In this document: positions 56,101 to 63,872 of the stretch, piece by piece
Numbering within the stretch: the first letter of the stretch is position 1
Layout: each line of letters starts with the position of its first letter
NCBI GenBank assembly: GCA_964017065.1
Contig: OZ024786.1
Location: 9,119,047-9,183,046 of the forward strand
Length of the DNA: 64,000 nucleotides
Direction of reading: 5' to 3'
Source of the DNA: Haliclona indistincta
Taxonomy: Eukaryota; Porifera; Demospongiae; Haplosclerida; Chalinidae
Made by a program: the position numbers and the translations under genes
The notes under the pieces: generated by a model
The model's database searches: none
What the model saw: the letters and a program-made list of their open reading frames with translations, nothing else
Told to the model about the DNA's origin: nothing

Positions 56101-59100
56101 ACCTCATGTATATGGTATACACACCTGGTAGGCATGGAATAACTACTACTTAATAACCCTGTTGGTGTCATTGCACAGTGGCACTATATCCAGTTTATAA
56201 CCTGTTGGTGTCTTTGAAGTATGGCTTCAGTGGGATATAAACAATTGTAACACATGAACAGCTTACAGCATCCCTCGATTGCACGTTTCTCGCTAAGATG
56301 AAGAAGCCAAATGGATCAGTAGCTAGTGATAGTACACCACGGCATAAAATCAACATCAAATCATAGACTTATTAGACTAGGCCTAGGCGAAAGTATCGAT
56401 ATTATCACTATCGCGAAAGAAATCTGCTATCGCGATAGTGATAGTACAATTTGCACATTCACAATAGTAACACGTGGTGTTATGCGCATGCGCATTAATT
56501 TGCACGTGATACAAAGCGCAGCTGCTTCAACGCTCACAGTTGATCTCCTTGCCAAAACAGCAGTGTCTTATCAAAGCCAGACTAACCAACTATCAAAACC
56601 ATGGCAAAGAGCTACTCCCCCTAGATGGTGCAACAAGTGCAGTGTGGAAACACTTTGAATTCCCATCCCACCAGGGGCGTAACTAGGGTCTGAAGAAAGA
56701 GGAGGCGCGCGCAAGCGCGCGCAATTTTTGAAATATCTAATTAATATTCATTGAAAATGACGTCATTTCCGCTAATTGATCACTCTCAATGTGGGCGTGT
56801 TATGTATACAGATTGCAATAAATAGAACTCTGACAGTTAGAGCGAGCTTTTCTGCTTCTGCTAGGACTCTACTGAGACCGTGCGCCTGTTTTGAAAGGTT
56901 TTTTTACCTAGCTCCTGCCTAAAATCGAGGAGGCAAGTGCCTCCCCTGCCTTTATGGTAGTTACGCCCCTGCCCACGTAGGAAAAAAAACAGTAGAAAAG
57001 AATAAGAGAGAGTTTGTACACTGTAAGCTATCACAGTCGATATACCCAATACTCTCTCAGCTTGCTAAATGATACCTAGCTGTACCTGCTACGTCAGTTC
57101 CGTGTGATCGTGCATTCAGGAGTCAGGACACATTGTGTCAGAGAAAAGGTCATGCTTGCTACCAGAGAATGTTAATATATTAGTTTTCTTAGCTAAAACC
57201 TTCCTTAATTTTAATTATTCATTGTAGACCATCACTGTTTTAAATATTTTTGTAAATTTTTGATATGTTAATTACTATCGTGAAATATTCACTATCGTGA
57301 AAGTATGGAGAAAAAATATCGTGAATGTGATATAGTACTTTCGCCCAGCTCTATATTAGACTACGTAACCGGGACTGGAAACGAGGTCACGTGCGTGAAA
57401 CAATCCGTGTTGTTAGGTTAATTATATTCACGACTTGTTGTTGTCAGAGGAGGTCGAGTTCGACAGAAAAAACAGACTTTACTGCATTAGAACGCCATGT
57501 TACGTGACCTAGATGGTTATAGCTACTACCATAAGTTGGCTCACACTTGTATGCTGCTATTTACACAGCTGTACAGGCAACTAATCGTTGCCGTTGGGAA
57601 AGAATTGCCCACGAACAGCAATGGCGACTACACCGAGCAACTTTATTCAAGCTGAAAAGCGGTTTATAGGCACAGTAGCTTGCTGAAACACCATTAGCTG
57701 TGTCTAACAATGTCTCAGGCATAACTACACAACCTTTTCGCTTAGCTTTTCGCCAGTAACTTGGCAGTAAGACGAGAATACAGGCTGAAACAGGCGATGT
57801 ATTCCAGCAAATTCACGCCTATTTCCAGATGTTGTAAACGTCTGGACACTGTAAAACATCCAGCATGCAAAGGAACAGCTATCGATAATAGAACTGTTGA
57901 ATAGTAATCGGTGGTTTACACCAAGACAAAGAAACTACAAGCTGACAAAACTCTCCACTGTCGAAGCTCACCAGCGGCAAACTCATCAACGAAAACTCTG
58001 TTGTGATGAACTTTTCCCAAACTAAACAGCACCATGCAAAAGTTCAGCTTTTAAGAAACTAAAACCGATTACCTTTGTCTTCATCGTTTGTTGTTGTAAG
58101 TTGGCAAGACCTGACAAAAACTTTTACATCGAAACAGGCTGAGAACAACGTCCCACACACACGCAACAAGGAACGATTAGTTGTCTGTACAGCTGTGTAG
58201 ATAGCAGCGCACAAGCTTGAGCCAACTTATAGTAGTAGCTATAACCACCTAGGGCGCGTAACATGGCGTTCCAATGCAGTAACAACTGTTTTTCTGTCGA
58301 ACTCGACTGTCTTCTTCTGGCAACAACAAGTCGTGAATATGATTAACTCTAACAACTCGGAGTGTTTCACGTGAAATGTATTGCTACTATGCGCTCACGT
58401 GACCTCGTTTCCAGTCCCGGTTACGTAGTCTAATAAGTCTATGATCTAATGTACCACTTGAATGACTGTTCCAGTGGCACTCAGCGTGAAGGCACCGCCC
58501 ATTCTATTATTTCCATAATGCGAACGGTTAGAAAATATAGCACAGGCAGTGATGTTATAGCACGGTGGGTGGAGACCTAACTTGGCTCGACCTCAAGAAA
58601 GTCACCAGGGCACGAAGATCCAGCGACAACAACAGGCTATCGTGCTACAAACCAGTAAAACCACTGCCTCTTTGTGCAATACGAGAATCATTGCGCTCGG
58701 GGTGTCAGACTCGACTGTGATATAGCACTCAGCTTCGCCTCATGCTGTATCACCATCTCGACCACACCTCTCATGCAATAATTCCCGTATTACACTCGCA
58801 ACAGTGCTTCAACTAGTTACATACTTATCTTAAGGTGGTGGGATACCGTTTTAATGAGATTCATGACTTTGCAAGTGGCTATTTCTTTTTAAGCCAAGTC
58901 TATCTGTGCAGACGGAGTTGCAGTGTGCGCTTTGTTTGTCTATAGATAGGCATCGATAACAGCAAGTTTCAGCCACGTAGTGTTCGCCATCACGGAACGA
59001 CGAGCTCGCCTGTGAAGACTAAACACGATCGAGTTTTTACAATTTTTCTTTAGTTGTGTGAAAAGTACGAAGCTAAAACTGCTCATACAAGCTCATCTTC

Positions 59101-59743
59101 CATTCCTGGAGGAGTCCGTGTATCGATTTCGCCGAGCAATGCTCGTACGCGATACTGCAGCTACGTACTGCCAGACAGTACAGAGTACGCAGCTGTAGTA
59201 TCGCGTGCGAGCATTGCTCGGCGAAATCGATACACAGACTCCTCCACGAATGGAAGATGAGCTTGCATGAGCAGTTTTAGCTTCGTACTTTTCACACAAC
59301 TAAAGAAAAAATGTAAAAACTCGATCGTGTTTAGTCTTCACAGGCGAGCTCGTCGTTCCGTGATGGCGAACACTACGTGGCTGAAACTTGCTATTATCGA
59401 TGCCTATCTATAGACAAACAAAGCGCACACTGCAACTCCGTCTGCACAGATAGACTTGGCTTAAAAAGAAATAGCCCCTTGCAAAGTCATGAATCTCATT
59501 AAAACGGTATCCCGCCACCTTAATACCCAAATCATGTGCCTTAAACCAAATGGATCTAGGAATTACCAAATGGAGTGGTCCAATCAAAACCTGTTTAGCG
59601 AGAAGCATGTGTACTCCAAGCAATAACAAATTCTTGTTGTCATGGTTACTGGTATAAATATACTCACCCTCAAGTGTCACTAGATAGTCAACAACAGACT
59701 GACAACCATGCAGCTTTGCTAGATCCATTGGATTGTTCCCATC
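43811..59743 (-). CDS. Gene 1: ANK-Roc-COR-Death gene, 3' part
   Basis: Exons visible are 59743-59668, 47210-45141, 45080-45024, 44970-44905, 44851-44786, 44732-44667, 44613-44548, 44212-44150 and 44100-43811. They join in frame to 2820 nt (939 residues plus stop). The first exons and most ankyrin repeats must lie beyond the right edge. It is a close paralogue of gene 2 with three extra linker exons. The intron between the last ANK exon and the GTPase exon is 12.4 kb, against 2.8 kb in gene 2, almost entirely because of transposon insertions. Confidence 0.78.
44150..44212 (-). CDS. Gene 1 linker exon 6 (63 nt)
   Basis: Phase 1-1 exon encoding VSVSASTTAHSSSISLSSLP then SG, the counterpart of gene 2 linker exon 3. 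A CAGGGGCG-type MITE at 44246-44522 sits in the intron just upstream of it. Confidence 0.6.
44246..44522. mobile_element. CAGGGGCG MITE, copy 1 (277 bp)
   Basis: It begins CAGGGGCGTAACTA and ends TAGTTACGCTACTG, with a 5-bp duplication ATCTG on both sides. It interrupts an AATCTGTATCAAAC stretch that is intact in the neighbouring linker-exon introns, so the empty site is directly visible. Confidence 0.87.
44548..44970 (-). CDS. Gene 1 tandem linker exons 2-5 (four 66-nt exons)
   Basis: Four in-frame 66-nt exons lie at 44970-44905, 44851-44786, 44732-44667 and 44613-44548, separated by near-identical introns of about 53 nt, so the genomic repeat unit is about 119 bp. Each has a TAG acceptor and GTGAGA donor, phase 1-1, and encodes a VSLSAS...PPTG strip. 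Gene 2 has one such exon. Because every copy keeps the frame, splicing can include any number of them; which are used is unknown. Confidence 0.6.
45024..45080 (-). CDS. Gene 1 linker exon 1 (57 nt)
   Basis: Phase 1-1 exon encoding STVSVSSATATPQSPPPTG, identical in type to gene 2 linker exon 1, with an AG acceptor and GTGAGA donor. Confidence 0.62.
45141..47210 (-). CDS. Gene 1 Roc-COR GTPase exon
   Basis: This 2070-nt exon parallels the gene 2 exon, with P-loop GPPGVGKT, switch II DSGGQ and THAD all kept, so it should still bind nucleotide. The changes are concentrated in the Pro/Ser/acidic insert between G1 and G3, which has several substitutions and compensating indels (for example an added MPSTLVE). 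COR and downstream parts are nearly unchanged. Start and end are set by the CTAG acceptor at 47211-47214 and a GTGAGT donor at 45140. Confidence 0.85.
47701..47809. mobile_element. 109-bp palindromic MITE (GTTATAACACCC ends)
   Basis: GTTATAACACCCGCG pairs with CGGGGTGTTATAAC. Inner ATCCAATTTATTGACC and GGTCAATAAATCGGAT also pair around GCCTGAGGGCCGTAGGCCC. Confidence 0.72.
48412..51085. mobile_element. 2.7-kb TA-flanked element hosting foldback copy 1
   Basis: TA plus CCGTAGACGCATAAATTT at the left and AAATTTCTGCGTCTAGGG plus TA at the right are inverted copies with few mismatches. Subterminal parts on both sides are rich in TTCGA and TCGAAAAT. The stretch 49471-51085 contains no protein I recognise, a (GAA)n run at 50318-50342 and mixed unique sequence. 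Confidence 0.6.
48601..49470. mobile_element. Foldback element with 33-bp tandem arms, copy 1 (870 bp)
   Basis: The ends AGTAAAGTAAAAAAG and CTTTTTTACTTTACT frame inverted arms, each containing six 33-bp repeats (ATGATGCTTGCAAAAGTAAA and onward; frame MMLAKVKEQDG), then TCCCTACATCAGCGGCTTG. The loop holds tandem units of about 60 bp (CTTCATCGGACTGCGTCCTC). Repeat-bearing arms around a repeat-bearing loop match Foldback (FB)-type elements. Confidence 0.8.
51673..51784. mobile_element. 112-bp palindromic MITE (TTTTATGTTACTCGAG ends)
   Basis: ATGTTACTCGAGTCTTCTAA is inverted at the right, and inner TGGTCCTGTGATTAA pairs with TTAATCACAGGACCC. Confidence 0.72.
51830..51940. mobile_element. 111-bp palindromic MITE (AACATGCCC ends)
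   Basis: AACATGCCC, GATTTATCGTGAATACAC and CAATAACCAATAAACCC are each inverted on the right, meeting at CCCTCGGG. The flanks ATACAAGTTGCC and GCTATACTTGTA extend the inverted repeat imperfectly. Confidence 0.7.
51967..52327. mobile_element. 361-bp deletion derivative of hAT 1
   Basis: It carries the same terminal sequences and the same first 200 bases, including the start of the BED-finger ORF, then jumps to the last 120 bases of hAT 1. The deletion junction falls at ATCCCG, present at both breakpoints in the full element. Target duplications are ATAGTAGC and TTAGTAGC (7 of 8). A 10-bp internal duplication (GTTACGAAGT area) is unique to this copy. It is non-autonomous and could be moved by a hAT 1 transposase. 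Confidence 0.88.
52366..52586. mobile_element. 221-bp MITE with TAGCCTCG ends
   Basis: The ends are TAGCCTCG and CGAGGCTA; inside is a long hairpin of CAGGCTC...GAGCCTGGTACAC and its complement. A 10-bp direct repeat GGGATTTTCC flanks it (52356-52365 and 52587-52596). It lies between hAT 1 and its derivative. Confidence 0.75.
52675..54790 (+). mobile_element. hAT transposon 1, nearly full length (2116 bp)
   Basis: The ends are TAGTGATGGGCGATACC and its inverted copy, with a perfect 8-bp target duplication TAATAGAG at 52667-52674 and 54791-54798. Eight-base duplications and a BED-finger transposase define hAT elements. The ends also contain many TATCGATAC repeats, likely transposase-binding sites. 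The transposase is interrupted by two frameshifts, so this copy should not be autonomous. Confidence 0.92.
52842..54635 (+). pseudogene. hAT transposase 1 (BED finger plus RNase H-like core), frameshifted
   Basis: The protein starts at ATG 52842 with a BED zinc finger (VWSYFEKGELEG, then CKICGDP and HLKRKH). A one-base frameshift near 52998-53004 precedes the main frame, visible from DEYQTVLDETEQ. The core shows TTDLWTS (first Asp) and ITDNANN (second Asp). The C-terminal dimerisation part has SPVLWWKEN, AKKYLCIPATSVPSERLFS and FLNKNM. A 14-bp tandem duplication (CAACACTATGTCTA, twice, near 53868-53897) shifts the frame in the middle. Before these lesions it would have been a ZBED-type cut-and-paste transposase. 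Confidence 0.9.
55082..56090. mobile_element. TTAA foldback element, GGTGGCGGG family, copy 2
   Basis: It is flanked by TTAA at 55078-55081 and 56091-56094, with ends GGTGGCGGGTACC and GGTGCCCGCCACC. It is inserted into the right arm of a smaller palindrome whose arms read TTTATTAACACAAT when rejoined. The host therefore had a single TTAA, which proves a 4-bp TTAA duplication. Confidence 0.85.
55467..55805. mobile_element. GC-rich MITE nested in the TTAA element
   Basis: Inverted ends CACGAGTAAGTG and CACTTACTCGTG enclose about 340 bp rich in CCCGCGGG, far more GC-rich than its surroundings. It interrupts the inner arm of the TTAA element at 55082-56090. No target duplication is clear. Confidence 0.6.
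56378..57353 (+). mobile_element. Decayed hAT element 3 (976 bp)
   Basis: The inner ends share GCGAAAGTA and TACTTTCGC, with many TATCGTGA repeats, and an 8-bp duplication TATTAGAC flanks it (56370-56377, 57354-57361). Inside, a BED-finger start (GATSAVWKHFEF near 56630) and a C-terminal dimerisation remnant (YLAVPATSVP, 57074 onward, then LLPENVNILVFLAK in another frame) remain. The transposase core is gone and a CAGGGGCG MITE sits in the middle. Confidence 0.8.
56672..56971. mobile_element. CAGGGGCG MITE, copy 2 (300 bp)
   Basis: The ends are CAGGGGCGTAACTA and TAGTTACGCCCCTG, flanked by the 5-bp direct repeat CCCAC (56667-56671, 56972-56976). The inside has GAGGAGGC...GCGCGC and GCCTCC stretches also present in the copy at 44246. 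Five-base duplications fit the hAT5-type subgroup, but no coding part is present. Confidence 0.85.
58545..58825. repeat. Dispersed GCAATAATTCCC repeat, copy 4 (inverted)
   Basis: Paralogue of 22600-22840 in the gene 1 intron. It holds an extra GATATAGCACTCAGCTTCGC stretch between the two inverted halves. Confidence 0.65.
58834..59519. mobile_element. TTAA foldback element, copy 3 (686-bp near-perfect palindrome)
   Basis: It is flanked by TTAA at 58830-58833 and 59520-59523, with ends GGTGGTGGGATACCG and CGGTATCCCGCCACC. The two arms of about 330 bp are almost identical inverted copies meeting near 59165-59180. The two 68-residue frames starting MCEKYEAKTAH come from the two arms and are not genes. 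It lies in gene 1's intron, 145 bp downstream of the last ANK exon. Confidence 0.85.
59668..59743 (-). CDS. Gene 1 last ANK exon
   Basis: This 76-nt exon encodes DGNNPMDLAKLHGCQSVVDY then LVTLE. It has three more residues (VTL) than its gene 2 equivalent and leaves in phase 1 at GTGAGT, matching the GTPase exon. The ATG-initiated frame 59408-59863 around it is otherwise intron sequence. Confidence 0.78.
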
Positions 59744-60119
59744 CTGTAGGTGATGAAGAAGACGGTGGATAAAAATGGCTATCATGCAGTAATGAGGCTC
59801 CCTAAATTGGTAACTATTATACAGTGATATCATTGCCAGAAATGGAACACATTTTGCGGTCATGCACAGGTTTCTCTAAAGTTTCCACTCCATGGCGTCT
59901 TAACAGTTATCTACACATCCAGAAGACATAAAACAATAGCTAAGTGTACAGTGCTAGGTTGCTGAGCAGTAGAGCTACAATAAAAGTGAATAACAGGGAT
60001 GACCATAATGTTACTTTTCTATAAGTACGAAAATTCCCAAATTTTGTTTCCAGGGGACAAATATGCGCACGTCTACAGAACTAAAACAAGCATCAGGTGA
60101 GTCTATTTATAGCTGTTAA

Positions 60120-62452
60120 TAAGGTTGGGCGATATACCGGTATATAGTTAATATCGCGATTATTATTTCTTACCGTCAATACGGTATTGCAATTTCAGTA
60201 ATATCGAATTATCGTTTTACGGTAATACCGCGTGTCGTACCGTATACCGCGGTAATACTAATACAGCGTGTATCGCTTAAAATAGCTTGACTGTCGTGCG
60301 CTGTGCTTGTGTAACGTTCGATTACTCTCTGATCTACTCCCTGTTGTTGCTGACGACGATGGCAAGCCAAGCAAAGACGCTTATCAAAAAGCCAGGCGGC
60401 AAGAGCTGCATGTGGAATTACTGTGCAGTAGAAAAAATCGGTGAAGTCATCAACAAGGATTACGGGATTTGTCGTACGTGCTCACAGAAAGTTCCCTCAA
60501 AAAACGGAAGTACTAGCAACTTACTCTCTCATCTAAGAACCAAGCATGCTAACTTATACTTAGAAGCCCAGTCGTCCATGGCCGGATCGTCATCGAGAGC
60601 ATCAGACTCTAGACCAGCCGACCAGCCATCGATTGTTGACTCAATAGAAAGTATTCAGAAATATGAAAGAGGGAGTAGACGATGGAAGGAACTCACTGAC
60701 GCTATAGTTTACTATATAGCAAAGGATTCTCAACCGCTTTATACAGTTCAAAAATCTGGATTCATTCGACTCGTTAGATCTTTTGATAAACGCTATGAAC
60801 TCCCTGATAGATCGTATTTTTCAAGAACTGCCCTACCTGCATTGTATGCTAAAGTGAGGAGCGATGTAAAGACTGACTTGGAATCTGCCAGTTACTTTGC
60901 AGCAACAAGTGACCTATGGTCAAGTAATGGCACATTGGTACCGTACATAAGTTACACCGTTCACTTCTTCAATGAAACTGGGAGCTTCGAAATCGATGCC
61001 TTCAAACTAAATTCTTACCAGCAGATCATACAGGAGAAGTAATTGCAGATTCTATGGAAGAAACACTGAGTACATGGGATCTAAAGGCAGAGTCTCAAGT
61101 GTGCATCACCACTGACAGTGGCAGTAATGTCATCAATGCTACTAAAAGACTAGATTGGCCTAGGCTATCTTGTTTTGGTCACAACCTCCATTTAGGAGTG
61201 ACCAAGTCACTGGCTGATGATTCAAGGTGCAGTCGAGCACTGGGTTTATGTCGGAAGGTAGTTGCGGCATTCTCTGGTAGCTGGAAAAGGAAAAGAGAAC
61301 TCACAAAAGCACAGATCAACATGAATCTCAAACAACACTCCTTAATATCAGTAAGTGATTGTACAAGTGTGTATCTTAATACATTAAACTGGGTGAACTA
61401 GTTACAACTTACCTAACCTCAAACAACGATACTTCATTACATTATAATACCTATTTCTGCTTAGGACTGTCCAACTAGATGGGGAACTATTGGAGCTATG
61501 GTGAAGCGCTTGCTTGAGCAAGAAGAAGCTGTTCGTGTTGCATTGAGTACTGACAGGAAAACAACTCACCTGCTACCAACATGGCAGGACATCGATGTTC
61601 TTCAGTCTATTAATGCAGCTCTTAATCCTCTGACAACTCTTACTGACCTTCTTTCTGGTGAGAAATATGTAACTGTGTCTGCTGTGCTACCACTGGTTCA
61701 TCTTGTGGAAAACAATATTTTAAAGGAAGTTGAATCAGACACGACTCTCACTCGAGACATCAAAAGAAGAATTTGTCAAGACCTTCGCAATCGCTATACT
61801 ACTGCTCACTTAAGCGAGAAGTCTATAATGATCTTAAAGGCTGCATCGTTTTTGGACCCCCGGTTTAAGAGCAAGTATATGAGTGAAGATGATCTAGCTG
61901 ATGTTCAAATAGAATTAGAGAATGATTGTGCTACTCTACGACTTCAGTTTCTTCCAACTGGTTCTCATGACCCCAGTCTTCCACCTCTAAAGAGAAAGCG
62001 CACGTTGGGCAGTTTGTTTAAAGATTTAGAGACAAAAGAAGAGAGGAAGGAGATGAAGAGCAGGCTTCTCGAATATCACCAGAACAAAGATTTCATGAAG
62101 AAGTGGAGTTATACAATGCTTCTTCAAACCTCGATTTTGAGGAAGATCCACTACTATGGTGGAAACAGAATTCTACCAAGCTACCAGTTCTATCATGCCT
62201 AGCTCGAAAATATCTCTGTGTCTGTGCTACAAGTTCTAGTTCTGAGCGACTATTTAGTGCTGCAGGAAATATAGTAACTCCTTTAAGAGCACATCTCAAT
62301 CCTGATAAAGTTGAAATGCTTACTTTTCTCTCAAAGAACATGTAAACTAGAATATGCATTCTGTTTCAGTCTTTCAATCAATATTTATTCATATCGCAAT
62401 AATCTCGTTGAAAAATATCGTGATACAATATTACCCATATCGCCCAACCTTA
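60120..62452 (+). mobile_element. hAT transposon 2, nearly full length (2333 bp)
   Basis: The ends are TAAGGTTGGGCGATA and the inverted TATCGCCCAACCTTA, with a perfect 8-bp target duplication GCTGTTAA (60112-60119, 62453-62460). The paralogous site next to gene 2 at about 23424-23440 lacks the element, which confirms the borders. Subterminal ATATCGCGATAT-like repeats are abundant. Confidence 0.93.
60359..62345 (+). pseudogene. hAT transposase 2 with one intron, frameshifted
   Basis: From ATG 60359 (MASQAKTLIKK) it shows a BED finger (CRTCSQK...HLRTKH), AATSDLWSS (first Asp), ADHTGEVIADS, TTDSGSN (second Asp) and a 114-nt intron with GTAAGT and TTAG borders (61351-61464) that joins in frame to DCPTRWGTIGAMV. 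The end has DPLLWWKQN, ARKYLCVCATSSSSERLFSA and FLSKNM. One-base frameshifts near 61010 and 62095 break it. I prefer 60359 over the upstream ATG at 60287 because the extra residues are not BED-like. Confidence 0.88.
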
Positions 62453-62543
62453 GCTGTTAACAACAATCAGGTTTGAAAAACTCGTAAATTTGTCCGCTAG
62501 CCTGGTCTAGCCGTATGAAATTTTGAAAACGATGAACTATTGT

Positions 62544-63205
62544 AAAAGTAAAAAAGCTTTAATAAAAAAAAACTGAAAAGTGTAGGGATGACTCTTAAAA
62601 AAGGAAAGGAACAAGATGGGATGATGCTTGCAAAAGTAAAGGAACAAGATGGAATAATGCTAAGCTTGCAAATGTAAAAGTCCCAAGTATCCCTACATCA
62701 GCGGCTTGCTGAGACGACGTGCAACTGACAAATGCGGAATCCTCCTTCTGAATCTATACCTTTACGACCGTTGATTACTTCATCGGACTGCGTCCTCCAA
62801 ACACAGCTACCTGCAGCATATTTACAACCGTCAACTACTTCATCGGACTGCGTCCTCCTAAACACAGATACCTCTAGTTATTTACAACCGTCAATTTCTT
62901 CATCGGACTGCGTCATCCAAACACAGATACCTCTAGTTATTTACAACTGTCAACTACTTCATCGGACTGCGTCCTCCTAAACAGATATACCTCTAGTTAT
63001 TTACAACCGTCAATTACTCCATCGGACTGCGTCCTCCTTCAAGCCGCTGATGTAGGGATACTTGGGACTTTTACATTTGCAAGCTTAGCATTATTCCATC
63101 TTGTTCCTTTACTTTTGCAAGCATCATCCCATCTTGTTCCTTTCCTTTTTTAAGAGTCATCCCTACACTTTTCAGTTTTTTTTATTAAAGCTTTTTTACT
63201 TTACT
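62544..63205. mobile_element. Foldback element with 33-bp tandem arms, copy 2 (662 bp)
   Basis: Same ends, arm repeats and TCGGACTGCGTCCTCC loop units as 48601-49470, but with fewer arm repeats (about two) and five loop units. Similarity to copy 1 continues to the right (GTTACTTTTTTATCACTATC and beyond), so the mobile unit may be larger than the foldback itself. Confidence 0.78.
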
Positions 63206-63266
63206 TATTCCTGTTACTTTTTTGATCACTATCAGTTTGAACTTATTAGTTGTATTCTATGTTAGA

Positions 63267-63872
63267 CCAAGGGCGTATAGAGAGAAGAGGGCATGCAACG
63301 CATACAAACATCGAAATCTTTATTGTTACTAACATTAGATTTTACGCCCACGCGGATGTGACATCACGCAAGGTTCATTAAACGTGAACGCGTCATACAG
63401 CGTGCGCGTTCAAACTTGCCCAGGCGTGCTCCATGGAAAACTAGGTGACAAATCTACAATCGACATGAAGCTGGTTGCCAACCATGTCGCGTATCACTGA
63501 TGGCGTTGGCTGAGACGTAGGTAAAACGAAACTGCTGTGCTGTCTATCGTTGGCGCCGTTGCTTCCTGCTGATCGGCTGCAGAGTATTTGACCAGCAACG
63601 GGCAACGAGCAGTATCGGACAGAGGCGAAGTCACGGTCTTTCTCCGCTTTGACTAGCGTGGCTGTGATCCGCGCGCGCAGCATGGTATTGTGCAGTGTTC
63701 TTCAGCTTGGTCTGCCATTACTCTGTGTAGTGACGTCAGATTCCGTTTACCCTCCGTATATCATAACAATAATTGATCACGGAAAGTGCTATTCTTAGTA
63801 ACAATAAAGATTTCGATGTTTTCACGGATAGTATTGCGTTGCATGCCCTCTTCTCTCTATACGCCCTTGGTT
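63267..63872. mobile_element. CAAGGGC MITE, copy 2
   Basis: The ends CAAGGGCGTATAGAGAGAAG and the inverted CTTCTCTCTATACGCCCTTG, followed inside by GAGGGCATGCAAC, are flanked by the 7-bp repeat GTTAGAC. It interrupts sequence that is continuous in the homologous stretch after 49500. Confidence 0.8.

Larger units (their letters stand above)
54996..56142. mobile_element. Palindromic MITE with CCTCGGG centre, host of TTAA copy 2
   Basis: Arms ATTCCATGCCCACCTGGTAT and its imperfect inverted copy (ending GGCATGGAAT at 56140) meet around CCCTCGGG-CTACACG-CCCTCGGG. Its own length without the insertion is about 135 bp. Confidence 0.65.
56362..58441. mobile_element. Foldback element split by hAT 3
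   Basis: The long inverted ends begin CATAGACTTATTAGACTACG and continue through CCGGGACTGGAAACGAGGTC; the right copy ends at 58441. The left arm is split by hAT 3. Without it the element is about 1.1 kb and nearly palindromic over several hundred bases. Flanks ATCAAAT and ATCTAAT suggest a 7-bp target duplication with one change. The gene 2 paralogous site near 22495 is empty. No ORF is convincing. Confidence 0.75.

Noticed and set aside
57601..58260. Possible gene within the foldback element
   Set aside because: No frame longer than 60 codons and no splice-consistent coding signal; sequence is mostly inverted arms.
59054..59299. Paired MCEKYEAKTAH ORFs
   Set aside because: Mirror images within the 686-bp palindrome.
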